DNA from: Prorocentrum cordatum
Lineage: Eukaryota; Sar; Dinophyceae; Prorocentrales; Prorocentraceae
Length of the DNA: 64,000 nt
Assembly: GCA_963575745.1 (NCBI GenBank)
Contig: CAUYUJ010021682.1
Location: 77,501 to 141,500 of the forward strand
Reading direction: 5' to 3'
Made by a program: the position numbers and the translations under genes. Positions 31,837 through 41,624 of the stretch are shown piece after piece (position 1 is the first letter of the stretch; the number at the start of each line of letters is the position of its first letter). The notes beneath the pieces were generated by a model. It searched no databases. It was not told the origin of the DNA and was given only the letters and a program-made list of their open reading frames with translations.

Positions 31837-32292
31837 CTACTCGCCGTCGACCTCGGGCGGGGTCTCCTCCCTGACCTCCCCATCTTCGGCCTGGGGGTCC
31901 TCCTCCAGGGCGAGGATCCGATCCTCGCCCCCTTCATCCGTGGGGGGGTTGGGCCTGTCCCGTTCCTCCGGGTGCCCAGTTTCGGGCGGCGGCTTGAGCT
32001 CCAGCGCGTCTGGGGCTCCCTCACCAGCCTCCCCCTGCCCCTGGGCGGGCGGCACCTAGAGGCACACCGCACGTGCGGGAAGCGGATCCGATTCTACGAC
32101 CAGTTTGCCGACGTCACCGGCGTCGCCATCACCCTCCACGAAGAGGAGCGCCAGCACCGAACGGGTCAAGTCTTGCAGGCCAGGCCAGGCCCCGCACCAC
32201 GGTGTGGACGGGAAGTGGAGCAGGCTGCCTCGCCAGCCTGCCTGTGGCGCCAAGGCTGCCATCATTCCCATCAGCACGAGCAAGAGCGCCAA
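31837..32292 (-). pseudogene. Possible secreted acidic protein, one in-frame TAG
   Basis: The minus-strand ATG at 32292 opens MALLLVLMGMMAALAPQAGW, a classical signal-peptide pattern with a short hydrophobic core. About 58 more residues follow, then a TAG at 32056-32058. The same frame continues for 72 residues (rich in E, D, P and G, ending PPEVDGE) to a stop at 31837. The total is about 150 codons if the TAG is ignored. No domain is recognised. It could be a decayed gene, two exons, or chance in GC-rich DNA. Confidence 0.25.
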
Positions 32293-32299
32293 GACTGAG

Positions 32300-33250
32300 C
32301 GCAGCGAGGCCCTGCTACGCTGAGCATAAGTTCGTCGCCACGGCAGCCACAGCAGTTTGCAGCCGCGACATGGGCTATTGCGCAGACCGCGCAGGCGAGG
32401 CTGGCACGAGGGTTATCAAGAACCCTGGCTGTGGAAGAGTTCCCAAAGGTAACGTTTCCCCGTGAGGGGGCTCTCCTTCTTGTCATGTTTTTCCGTGAGG
32501 GGGCTCTTCTTCTTAAAGTGTTGTTCGGTTGTAGTATCTCCATGGGGCATTGGGCCGTTTGCGAACGGTCTCTGCGATTGATTCGCGCTCTTATGGCCAT
32601 GCTGCATTTCAGCTGTGCGGGAATCGCGTTCTGCGGGACACTGGGCGCGAGCGCCAGCGATGCCCAGCGCGACAAGCTCGTCGGGGGCTCCGTTGCGGCG
32701 GTCTGGCGGGATGGGCAACAGGCAGCGGACCCGACCTGGGTCGGCGGGGGATCTGGAGCACTCAGGGGTCTACGCTTTCAGACCACGGCTTCGTATCGGG
32801 GAGGTCTAAGTGTTTGAGGCGCTCGCTCGCGACCGTCAAGGGTCTTCTCGTCTCCGAATCGGGCCGTTCCTGGCATCGCGCGTGACTAGCGGGTGCTCGG
32901 CGCACCCTGGTGCTTGGCGCACGGTGAGCTGAGGCAGGGTGTGCCGCCAGTGAGATTCACATGCGTGTGGTCAGGGCGCATGCCAGGGAGTAATTATTCT
33001 ATTCGCAATTACTCGATTCAATTGTTTAGCCGGCAAGGCCTATTACAGGTCTAGCGCAATTACTTGCACAGCATGCTCTTTACGTACCCGTCAGCACGAG
33101 CACACACGACACCCACTTTTTGAGGGACGACCTACAGCTATCGCCGAAATATCGGCCCGATGCAGCGGGTGTCGGCGTCATGCTCACAATCCTCGTGCGC
33201 TTTATCCTATCCACCCCGTCATTCTTTCCTCCCCACTTCCTGGCCTCATC
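32300..33250. other. Unassigned stretch
   Basis: A short direct repeat, CCGTGAGGGGGCTCT, occurs at about 32460 and 32495. The frame 32431-32817 (128 codons) has a hydrophobic stretch but no domain. AT-richer at 32980-33070. Confidence 0.45.
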
Positions 33251-33254
33251 CCGC

Positions 33255-33318
33255 AGTCGAGGACCGCATCTCCTCCGTGGTCGACCTCACCATGGAGTAC
33301 CCCGTGGTGCGCCGGCAA
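33255..33318 (+). CDS. Candidate internal exon, acyltransferase-like peptide
   Basis: A pyrimidine-rich stretch (TCATTCTTTCCTCCCCACTT) runs into CCCGCAG at 33254. The following bases encode EDRISSVVDLTMEYPVVRRQ and end at CAAG before GCGTGG, a possible GC-type 5' splice site of the kind used in dinoflagellates. The VVDLTMEYP core is similar to the (A)VYD(L/V)TIAYP-like motif of lysophospholipid acyltransferases. The frame meets a stop at 33343 if unspliced. Very short, so tentative. Confidence 0.25.
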
Positions 33319-33584
33319 GGCGTGGAGACGGCAGGGACGGCGTAGCAGCTTGTCTCGTCGTTGAGGAAGTCTCGCCAAGAGAGGAGACAAACGCCCCGAT
33401 CCCCACTATTTGTCTCCGGGGTCGTATCCTCTTCCTAGGTATTCCTAGGTGATTCTTGACGTTTCGCGCATTCCCACAATCCCATGTAGACAAAATGCCC
33501 AGCGGAGATACCGTGTACTCCTAGGGTTATTATATGGGGTGTCTTAGTGCCTTGTACCGGCTCTTGTGAGGCCCCATGGAGCGT

Positions 33585-33665
33585 CTTGGTTGCCTTTGGG
33601 GGGCCTCTTGGGGGGCCTCTTGGGGCTTCGGGGCCGCTTTGGGGCCTCCTTGGGGCCTCGTGCGT
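33585..33665 (+). repeat. TTGGGGCC-type G-rich block, short copy
   Basis: Five to six units of GGGGCCTCTTG type, as in the larger blocks at 54330-54860 and 61260-61830. Confidence 0.75.
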
Positions 33666-33917
33666 AGGGCCCCACAGGCATCCTATACGCTTCGACGGGA
33701 TTCAGACAATGACGGCTCGACGTGTTGATAGATGTTGATAGATTTGTTATTAAAGGCATGCGTCGCTAGTGGCTCCAAGGGGTGTCCAAGATTGTCCAAA
33801 AGGGCCTCAGGTGAGCCACGACAGAGCCGGGTTGCAAATAGGCTGGTGGATTCGAACGGCCAGGCGGGTTACAACGGCCAGGCGGAGTAATTTGGCCTGG
33901 TGGTTTGGCACAACCAT

Positions 33918-34076
33918 TAAGTCGGGCGTGTCCCTCTACAGGAGGAAAATTCACAAACAGTCAAAGAATAGTCTGGGGACGAATTTTCTATTAGTTGTGG
34001 ATCATTCTTGAATGTTTCTGGAGCATTTTCAATGTATAGTCGAACATCGGCCTGTAGGGGGACATGCCCGACCTAA
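33918..34076. mobile_element. MITE-B copy 1 (about 159 bp, TIRs, 9-bp flanking repeat)
   Basis: The left end, TAAGTCGGGCGTGTCCCTCT, and the right end, GGGGACATGCCCGACCTAA, form 25-bp TIRs extending through CTACAGG/CCTGTAG, with about three mismatches. Both sides are flanked by CACAACCAT (33909-33917 and 34077-34085), a plausible 9-bp target duplication as made by Mutator-like transposases. AT-rich interior, no coding capacity. Confidence 0.75.
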
Positions 34077-34177
34077 CACAACCATAAGTTTAGACGGCCA
34101 TGCAGGTTGGCACGCACCTCCCTTCGGGTTGTGTCGCCCAGGTGTTCTGTCCGGGCACAAAAGGGAGACTGGGAACG

Positions 34178-34388
34178 ATGAGGAGGGAGGAGGAAAAGGA
34201 GGAGGAGGGGGGAAAGGAGGAGGAGGAGGAGGAGGAAGAGGAAGAGGAGGAGGAGCAGGAGGAGGAGCAGGAGGAGGAGCAGGAGCAGGAGCAGGAGCAG
34301 GAGGGAGGAGGAAGATGAGGAGGAGGATGAGGAGGATGAGGAGGAGGAGGAGGGGGAGGAGGAGGAGGAGGATGAGGAGGCGGAGGTG
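34178..34388 (+). repeat. GGA/GCA microsatellite field
   Basis: GGAGGA, GGAGCA and GATGAGGA units over about 210 bp. Confidence 0.9.
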
Positions 34389-34629
34389 AAAAAGGAGACA
34401 ATGTCTTGCGATGGAAGCATGAGCCGGCAGAACGCAGCAGCAAGAGGCAGTGCACCGCGCTAAGCAGCGGCAACCAGCGCCGAACAGCATCAGGACGCTC
34501 CGAACGACGGCAATCGGCAGCATCAGTAATGGGCTCAAGCAACAGCGTTTCCCGTTGTGCTTGAAACCATGTGTTACGCTTTCCAGGGCACCCAGGAATA
34601 TGGGGTGTGGTTTGCAGAAGGGTAAGGTA

Positions 34630-34795
34630 GACAGTGCCGTTTTTAATACATGCTCCGCGTGCGGATCACGTATTACAAATAAAGGGATGTAGTATTAAAG
34701 ACAATGATGAATGTATGCATTGATTCATTAGTAAATTAATCATGTATTGACAATTCAATGTATTTAACATCCCATGTATTAAAAACTGCCCTGTC
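34630..34795. mobile_element. MITE-C: AT-rich element with 23-bp TIRs
   Basis: 34630-34652 (GACAGTGCCGTTTTTAATAC...) and 34773-34795 are inverted repeats with two mismatches in 23. The interior is strikingly AT-rich against GC-rich surroundings. No target duplication is obvious. Only one copy in the window. Confidence 0.6.
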
Positions 34796-34799
34796 CGAT

Positions 34800-35915
34800 C
34801 GGGCTTTGGGGGGGCGCGCGTTCTGGAAAATTTAGAACCCCACCGCCTGAGAGACTGAGCCGTCCCGTGCGTTGAAGACCAGTGGCCTTGAGCTTCCAGG
34901 GAGAATGCGTTGTTGCAAAGTGCCTCGCCGATCTGATGATGCCTACGGTTCTCAGGTGCTGGAGCTTGAGCCACGTGGCTTGATGGCTCCCACAGGGGGG
35001 GGGGCTGGCGGACATCCTCCTCACCCTCGCCTCCGAAGTGCATGGCCCTCGCCCTCCTGCCGTTCCGCCTGCTGTTCTCTCTCGAAGGTCCCACCGCCAG
35101 CCCGTCCGCCTCATCCGTCACCTGCCCACCCCGCTCCTCGCTGCTCCCCCGCCGCCGCCTCCCCGCCGCCTCCCGCCGCTCCTGCTCCTCCGGCGTGCCC
35201 TTCGACCGGGCCCTGCCGATTGCTGCGCGCCCACGGGGGGACATCCAGCGGGGCCAGCGCCCCGGGGAGGGGAGGCCGCTCGGCGGCCCCCGTCCCCGTT
35301 GGGAGGCACTCCGTGCTCGGAGTGGCACCGCTCGGACGTGTGCGCTTTCTCTCGGCAGGGGCCATCGAGGAGCCCGCCGGGCCCTCTTGCGAAGCAAGTG
35401 CACGCGCGAAGCCCGGGGCCGGACGTCCGAGCGATGGCGACGTCCGCATTGGAAGCACCTCTCCCCACTCGGACGCCCTCTTCATCTCGCTCGTGTGCGA
35501 GCGCCGCTCGGTCTTGCCAGGCATACAGTGGAGGCGCGCATCAAGAAGCCAAACGCTTTTCGCCAGGGTACCCTGGGTTTCTTCGCTCCGCGCGCTGCGC
35601 GATGACTTCCCGCAGCCGTTGAAGAAGCTGCTGCGCTCACGGCACTCCGGGTGCACCTCTTGCGCGGGTTTTCAGGGTTGGGTTTCTTGCGAGGGTTTCT
35701 TGCGGCCGCGCCCGCACTGTACAGGAGAGGATCCTCCCCTTCCTGGACCGACGACGGATTTGCCACATATCCTGGACCTTTTCCCAGGAGCAGGCTTGCG
35801 TCCCGGATCCGCTTGCCGCTGTCCCCAGGCCCGAAGCGGCCCCTGGAGGCCGCAACACGGCCCAGGGGTGAAACAGACGATCCAGGAGCGGAGCGGGGAG
35901 TACGGGGCTCCCCAA
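34800..35915. other. Unassigned GC-rich stretch
   Basis: The longest frames (minus 34666-35403, 245 codons; plus 34872-35927, 351 codons) overlap and are probably GC-driven. The minus frame has a charged stretch (GTPEEQERREAAGRRRRGSS near 35190) that could be coding, but no domain. Confidence 0.4.
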
Positions 35916-35917
35916 GC

Positions 35918-36057
35918 GGTGTGGTGACCATACCGCGTGGTGAGTTTGTGGGATTCGGGGTCACCGCGCGGGTTTGGGACTCGAGTCATTTTCCGACGAT
36001 GTCTCGAGCGATTGGGGCATCCGAGGTCACCCCGCGGTCCGTTACCACACGGTTTTC
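35918..36057. repeat. Dispersed repeat M, copy 1
   Basis: Shares with 49645-49858 the order GGTGTGGTGACCA, GGGATTCGGGG, CACCGC, GTCTCGAGCGA, GAGGTCACC. The ends (GGTGTGGTGACC / GTTACCACACGG) are loosely inverted. It abuts MITE-A copy 2. Confidence 0.55.
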
Positions 36058-36213
36058 TAGGCCTCCGAGATGGGGTCCGAGCGGATGGGGTCGGAGGATC
36101 GCGCCGCATCGGCGATGCATCGGCGATGCGGCTCGATGCGGAACCCGATCTGCTTCACGACGACGGCCCCCATGCATCGGCGATGCGGCATCCTCCGACG
36201 CCATCTAACCTCA
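36058..36213. mobile_element. MITE-A copy 2 (right end truncated)
   Basis: Left TIR AGGCCTCCGAGATGGGGTCC, then GATCGCGCCGCATCGG and the family GCATCGGCGATG core. The right end stops at CGCCATCTAA, short of the CATCTGGGAGGC terminus. Confidence 0.65.
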
Positions 36214-36295
36214 AGAGGTCGTTAGCTTTGAGGATCCCCCCACCCGTTTCTCTCGGCAGAGAACAATCTCGCCTCTTCCTTCTCCTCCTCCTCGT

Positions 36296-36780
36296 ATGGA
36301 GTGCCTTGCCACCTTCGCCTGCGTGATCTTCCTGGACCAGGAGACGCGGGATCGTGGAGGAGCGTTTCGGCAAGCTTCAGGCGGCATGGCATCTGGGCCC
36401 CCGCCACGCCCACGGATGGCTCCTCGGCGACCGCTAACCATGCGGGCGTCTGCGTCTCGGTGCCCACCAACGTGCTCATTGCTCAGCCTCCTTGTGAGGG
36501 ATGGCATGTGCTATACCCAGGACGGGTCGTTGCGGCCAACATGGGCTGGGGGTCAAGGGCGGGCTCATCGCCGTGAGCATCTACCTCGTGCAGAAGGGCA
36601 TCGGGGTCACTGGCGAGAACGTTGCCATCCTGTGGGAGATGGCGAAGCGCGTGGCGGCTTGGAAGGCCATGGGCTATGATTTGGTGCTTGGCGGCGCCTG
36701 GAACGCCGACGTGCAGGACGTCGACATCAAGGGCTGGCATCAGGGGGTTCAGGACACCTTCTCTTGGGCGGGTCCAATAA
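36296..36780 (+). pseudogene. LINE-B endonuclease
   Basis: The first frame has CVIFLDQETRD (about 36320-36352), the QE motif. Then WAPATPTDGSSATANHAGVC and WHVLYPGRVVAANMGWG follow in a second frame, and from 36555 a third frame gives GGLIAVSIYLVQKGIGVTGE and YDLVLGGAWNADVQD (about 36677-36725). The last matches the hydrophobic-GDWN motif of AP-type endonucleases, with the Asp changed to Ala (GAWN). In the family the enzyme nicks target DNA. The frame changes and the GDWN change argue against activity. Confidence 0.62.
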
Positions 36781-37059
36781 GGCGCACGCAGCATCGAGGG
36801 CGCGGGCCCGCCAGGAGATATGTGGGCACTCCCTGGAGGCTCAGCCGCACGCGCCGGCCAACGCGGCCCTTGCCAAGTGGACCAAGGCCTGGGCAGCCAA
36901 TGACCTCGAGGAGCTGCCACGGCCCTCGGATGCTGGTGATTTGGGGGGCCGTTGCCCCCCCTTCTGGGGCTTCAGGATATTCGGGCGGCCTTCCGATCGT
37001 TCCCCAAGGGAACTGCGGTTGGAGTCTTGGAGCCACCCGACTCCCACCGGCACTGTTCG

Positions 37060-37830
37060 AACACTTCAGCGATGATGCGATCCGCTACATGGCGGCCATG
37101 CCCATGGTCTTCGAGGCCCGCCTGGCATGGCCGAGGGTTCCTGTCCATGGCGAGATGGCGCGGTTACCCAAACTTGGAGGAGGATATCGGCTCCTTTTCC
37201 TCAGCAGCGCGTTCGTTCGTATCTGGGCCAAGGCTCGCCGTCCCTTCCCAGCTGACTGGCAGGAGAGTTACAATGGTGACGGGATGTGGGTTGCCAGGGG
37301 CGGCGAGAGTTCGTCGGATTCCGCGTTTAACAACAACCTGGAGCAGGAGTTTGGGGTCGTTGTTGGGGGAAAGGGTACACATTGCTACCATACTATTCGA
37401 CATGATCAAGTGTTCTGACACGGTCAAGCCAAGCGCCCGTTTGCGAGCGGCTCGTGCGCGAAGATATCCCCTTCAGCTGGCGTGGATGCCCCTGGGTGTC
37501 TACAAACAGCCGCGCCGACTCAAGGCGCGCGGCTGCCCGTCGGAACCCCGCGCGGCGCTGCAGGGCACCCTCGCAACTTATCTCCTAGATCTTCTCACCT
37601 ACCGCGCGGTGCAGAGATCTAGGGGGATCTGCCCTACGATCACCCCGCGAACGTTGGTGGACGACGTGGGCTCGCAGGTGGTCAGCCAGGATCCTGCGGA
37701 CCTACTTGGGCTGGGCGTTGTATTCGTGACATTCACGGGGGAAACCAACGACGTGAGGCTCATTCTTCAGCCATCGAGGACGGCCGCTGTCGCAGGCTCG
37801 GAAGCTACCCGGATGCCCCTGTAAAGATCA
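37060..37830 (+). pseudogene. LINE-B reverse transcriptase
   Basis: PKLGGGYRLLFLSSAFVRIW and AKARRPFPADWQE (about 37167-37265) are the KPxGGxRPI-type entry; here RPI reads RLL. Motif A is ILFDMIKCSDTV (about 37390-37425), with its Asp. Then AWMPLGVYKQPRRL and GTLATYLLDLL follow. Motif C is TLVDDVGSQ (37651-37677), an intact xxDD box. At least two frame changes separate the blocks. This is the best-preserved LINE palm in the window. It would prime on target DNA and copy the element RNA. Confidence 0.7.
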
Positions 37831-38064
37831 CTGGGGAAACGAGTGTTCGCAGATCCCCGTCCACGGCGCGGGGCGCAGGGTCGACGCTTCTCGCTCCGAC
37901 GGCGCCGCGCACGCAGAGCTTACTCTGGCCACGAGCATCACGGACCCAGAGTTTTCCGTCGCGTGGACAAGAGGACCATGCAGTTTCGAGCTCGCAGACA
38001 TCGACCGCGTCTCCGTCGACGCGCGTTCGGGAGGAAGGCTGTCACATAGTGGGGGGCGGGAGCT

Positions 38065-39114
38065 ATGCCGTCAGTATCTCATGGAGCTTCGGTGCCAGTC
38101 ATGCCCGACGTGCCGCTCCGTGAGTTTCGCAAACTTGCGGCGGTGCACAACGGTGCGCCTGGCGCACAGCACATGGGGGCGACTGCCTACCCCGTCACCC
38201 GTAAGTCTGATCAGCACGACCCCATGATCGGAGTGACGTTGGACTTGGTCTTGCGGTCTGCCACGTGGGTCTGGGGTGGGCGCGCCCCGCCGAGCCGCCT
38301 GCGCCATGCATTGGATGCAATCGGCCAGAAGCATGGCCGGGCCCTTCTTTGGTCCAGCGCCGGGGGCCCGCTCAGCGCCGCGATCCCGACGTTTAGGAGG
38401 ATCGCATTGGACTTCGTCTTGCTGCGCGTGTTGGTGGACGATTTGGACAGATGCCACGACGCGCAACATGTCTGCCCCGCTGGCCCGCGGCCCTTCCTGG
38501 CGCAATGCGTCCGGAGATGGCCGCGTGAGCGGCTGCGTCGGCGCTGGCGCGCGGGTCAAGGTGCCCCGATCTGGCACCGCGGTCTTCGACGCGCGATGGC
38601 ACGCGCGCGCGTGGCCCGCGAACTGGGCGCCTTGCAGACGCGCCTGGCCGACAGCTTTAGCATCCCGATCCGCCTGAACATGAAGCCCGATCGACCTACG
38701 CGGCCGCGCCGCGCGTGCGCGGCGGCACCCTCTCAGACGCGTGCCGGGGGCGCGCGTTCCCGGACTGCTCTGGGCTGGTCGGCCAGGCGGCGGCGGGCCG
38801 CGGAACTTTGGGAAGTCCCGCAGAAAGTGCGATTGCGCCCCCTGGGCCCAACGCGCGCGGGGTGGCAGGAGCTGGCCAGCCAGGCGCGATCGCGCCCCAG
38901 TGGCCCGACGCGATTGACACTGCGACGGGTCGTCACGCGGACGTCGCTGGCGCCGATATCGGGAGAGCGCTTGCGAGGCCGACGCCTCGACCGAGACCTC
39001 AGGGGGCGGTCGGCAGACCGACGCTCCGAAGGTGAATTTCGACATCCCTGCCGGTCTGTCTTGCGCCGGCGAGTTCGAGGCAGACGACTTCCCCCCTGCA
39101 GTCGGCCAGGCTGA
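38065..39114 (+). pseudogene. LINE-B post-RT region
   Basis: An open frame of 349 codons starting MPSVSHGASVPVMPDVPLRE. The first about 100 residues (LREFRKLAAVHNG, then RKSDQHDPMIGVTLDLVLRS) fit the thumb and connection segment of LINE-A-like RTs. After residue 150 the translation becomes Arg- and Pro-rich and is probably out of frame. No Cys/His patch was found where LINE-A has one. Confidence 0.45.
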
Positions 39115-40060
39115 TGCGCGGGTTCCAGCGGGCCCCCCTAGCGTGGAGGTCGAGATGAACGACGCGATCGCGGGGCTTTCAGGGGCCAGCGGGCCGCCGC
39201 CCGAGAAGCCGCGGAGAAGGAGAAACCTCTGCGAGATATTTGATTCCCTGATGGAGGCTCGGGAGCACCTTCCACGCGCGTGGCTTGGGTCGGGCGCCCC
39301 CAATTTCGATCCGACCTGTCTGGGCTTCGGCGCGCCTGAGCCCCCGCGCGGACTGCCTGGCCTCGACGCGATAGGCCGCGATGCGATCGGCTGGGGCGCT
39401 CATTTTCGGCGCTGGGGTCCCACATCCTACGCAGACGCGTCAGGATTCGACCCGGGCCTCCCCGAGCTTTGGCGCCGCGGTTTCACCGTGTCCAATTGGG
39501 CCCCAGGACCTGGATGCCCATCGGGGCTCGGTCGGGGCCCTTGCGCCACTAAGTCCAGACGGTCGGTCGCGCCGAGCGCGACGCCATCAAGGATGGGCTT
39601 GAGTCCCGAAGGACCACGAGGAGTTCGTCGTAAGCCTCAAGTCCCTCGTCGACGAGGGCAAGGCGCGGGCCCCTGCCCTGGCCGCAAGACGGGCCAAGCA
39701 CGCCAGGGCGTTGCGAGACATCTTCAGGGTTGCACAGGGCCGGACCCTAGTGGACCCCCTGTCTTGCTCTGAACTCCAGCACGCCGACAGGTGGACCAGC
39801 CGTTAGAGGCGACGGCGCCTGATCTCCAATATTGACTTGGCAGTTCTTTGGCCGACTACTTCGCCGAGCGTGGGGCGGTGCAGCACACGGTGGCCAGAAC
39901 TTTTTGCCGACCGCGCGAAGTGCGCGATAATACAGCATCGGCAGATCATGCAGTTCAAATATTTGGCGCGCGGGATAGCCGCCGACATCCCACGGCGCCC
40001 GCCACCCGCGCAGACCCAGTGGTGTTTCGCAGGTCGCAGGAGCATTTGCTGCACTGCAGC
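39032..40060 (+). pseudogene. LINE-B RNase H domain
   Basis: TSYADASGFDPGLPELWRRG (39421-39480) is the first strand: xADxSG carries the first catalytic Asp, and WRRG matches the RAG motif. In a shifted frame, LAPLSPDGRSRRAERDAI matches the Q-TVxRAE helix with its Glu (about 39540-39592). SLKSLVDEGKAR (near 39634) fits the third motif. ADYFAERGAVQH (about 39846-39885) is the usual GNxxADxxAxxGA end. All four RNase H landmarks are therefore present in order, in three frames. Confidence 0.6.
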
Positions 40061-40514
40061 TGGCCGGGCCAGTATCGACTCAAGGCTTGCGCTGCGATGG
40101 CGGGCATTACGTCGTCTTTAGCAACCTTGCGGTCTGGGTCCTTGCGCACCTGCAAACCCGACCGCGCCAAGGCTGAGCTCACCGAGGTCTTTTTCAAAGA
40201 AAAGAAGGACATGTGGGAGCCAATTGCCGACGAGCGAGTGCAAGTTTCGCTCCACAAAGCGGCGCCGATCGATCTTGCAATTGCCAGCGCTGAGAGTAAG
40301 GGCCAGGCCCGAGCCCCTGCGGACAGCCATTTGGTCGTCGACATGGTGGACGGTAGCAGGGGTTCAGGCAGGGAGTGCGGACCTCGACCGAGTCCAGTTG
40401 GTGAACTTCTGCGAGGGCTTGCAGGCAGAGGGAGGGAGTGAGGGGCAGACCCACCTCCCGACGGCGATGGGGACACGATATGAGGTCCCTGGCAACTGCT
40501 GATGGGGGTACTGT

Positions 40515-40674
40515 TAAGTCGGGCGTGTCTCTCCACAGGACGACTACGTCAAGATAATCAAGAGATTGTTTGGTGACGATTATTTCTTTATTGTTTGACA
40601 ATTTGGGAATCTATTTTTGACTATGTTTCATGTTTCGTCCAAAATCCGCCTGTCGGAGGACATGCCCGACCTAA
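40515..40674. mobile_element. MITE-B copy 2, inside the LINE-B tail
   Basis: The left end, TTAAGTCGGGCGTGTCTCTC, and the right end, GGACATGCCCGACCTAA, are the family TIRs. The interior shares GGTGACGATT with copies 1 and 3. No target duplication is visible here. LINE-like peptide resumes beyond it. Confidence 0.7.
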
Positions 40675-40739
40675 CGGTTTTGAGTGCTAGGGTCCAGCAC
40701 CCCCAGAATATGTGCGATGTAACGACCCAGTCGGACAGT

Positions 40740-40990
40740 AGACCGAGGAGCAGGAGCCTGCGTTCATGGCTGCGTTTACCGAGCTTGGTCACGACGTATT
40801 TCGGTTTGGCTCGACCCTCCGCTGCCGCCGATGTTGCGGCCATTCGCCCTGCAAGCGGCGAAGGCGCTCAGGAAACTCAGGCGCCACTTCGAAGGGCTCC
40901 TAAGTGAACGCTTCTACACGCAGAGAAGCCAGCCCACGGCGATCGATTGGATCAGCCGTGGGCTGGCGCCCAGGCGGCGCGGTCAGCAGC
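40740..40990 (+). pseudogene. LINE-B C-terminal tail after MITE-B
   Basis: AFMAAFTELGHDVFRFGSTL then RCRRCCGHS reproduces the GH...C-x2-CG layout of the LINE-A tail. A shifted frame continues LQAAKALRKLRRHFEGLL to a stop near 41000. Confidence 0.4.
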
Positions 40991-41335
40991 AACCCTAGGA
41001 AGGGATCGGTGATTGATGCCCGACACAGGGTGATTTCCGGTCAGCCCGTTGACACCCATTGCAGCGTGGGTTTCGTCCTCGGCGTGGCCCTGACCAGGAT
41101 CGGCGGCCTCTTCGTTGCCCCTTTCCTTGTCCCTGCGGCGCTCTTCGGCAACGCCTCGTCCGCGGGGTAACTTTCCGAAGTCCTTCCTGGGCTTCGCCGT
41201 CACCATTGTGTGATGGTGCGGGCCGCGCCTCTGCGCGCCCGCGATCGGCCGCCGCCCGCCGGACCTCGGCGCGCGCAGCGGTCGCGCTCCTCCTCATTCT
41301 CCCCCCCTTTTCTTCCGCCCGGCCCTCCTCCCCCC
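40991..41335. other. Unassigned stretch
   Basis: GC-rich, with overlapping open frames on both strands and no domain. Confidence 0.4.
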
Positions 41336-41339
41336 ATGT

Positions 41340-41620
41340 TCCGCCTCCTCTTCCTCCTCCTCCTCCTCCTCCTCGTCCTCCTCCTCCTTCTCCTCCTCCT
41401 TCTCCTCCCTCCTCCTCCTCCTCCTCCTCCTCCTCCTCCTCCTTTTCTCTCCTCCTACCTCTCCTCCTCCTCCTCCTCCTCCTCCTCCTCCTCCTCCTCC
41501 TCCTCCTCCTCCTCTCCTCCCTCTCCTCCTCCTCCTCCTCCTCCTCCTCCTCCTCCTCCTCCTCCTCCTCCTCCCCCTCCTCCTCCCCCTCCTGCTCCTC
41601 CTGTTCCTCGTCCTCCCTGG
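41340..41620 (+). repeat. TCC/CTC microsatellite field
   Basis: About 280 bp of TCC with CTTCTC and CCTCTCC breaks, pyrimidine on the plus strand. Confidence 0.93.
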
Positions 41621-41624
41621 GCGA

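Larger units (their letters stand above)
36290..40990 (+). mobile_element. LINE-B: decayed non-LTR retrotransposon
   Basis: Plus-strand order: endonuclease (36296-36770), linker, RT (37060-37830), post-RT (38065-39030), RNase H (39420-40020), C-terminal tail (40140-40500 and 40740-40980). A MITE-B copy (40515-40674) sits inside the tail. The frame shifts repeatedly. The layout is that of LINE-A, with an unduplicated and better preserved RT. The left end is not defined; MITE-A copy 2 ends 80 bp before the first endonuclease motif. Confidence 0.7.

Noticed and set aside
34666-35403. 245-codon minus-strand frame
   Set aside because: It extends through the AT-rich MITE end and overlaps a longer plus frame; only a short charged stretch looks coding.
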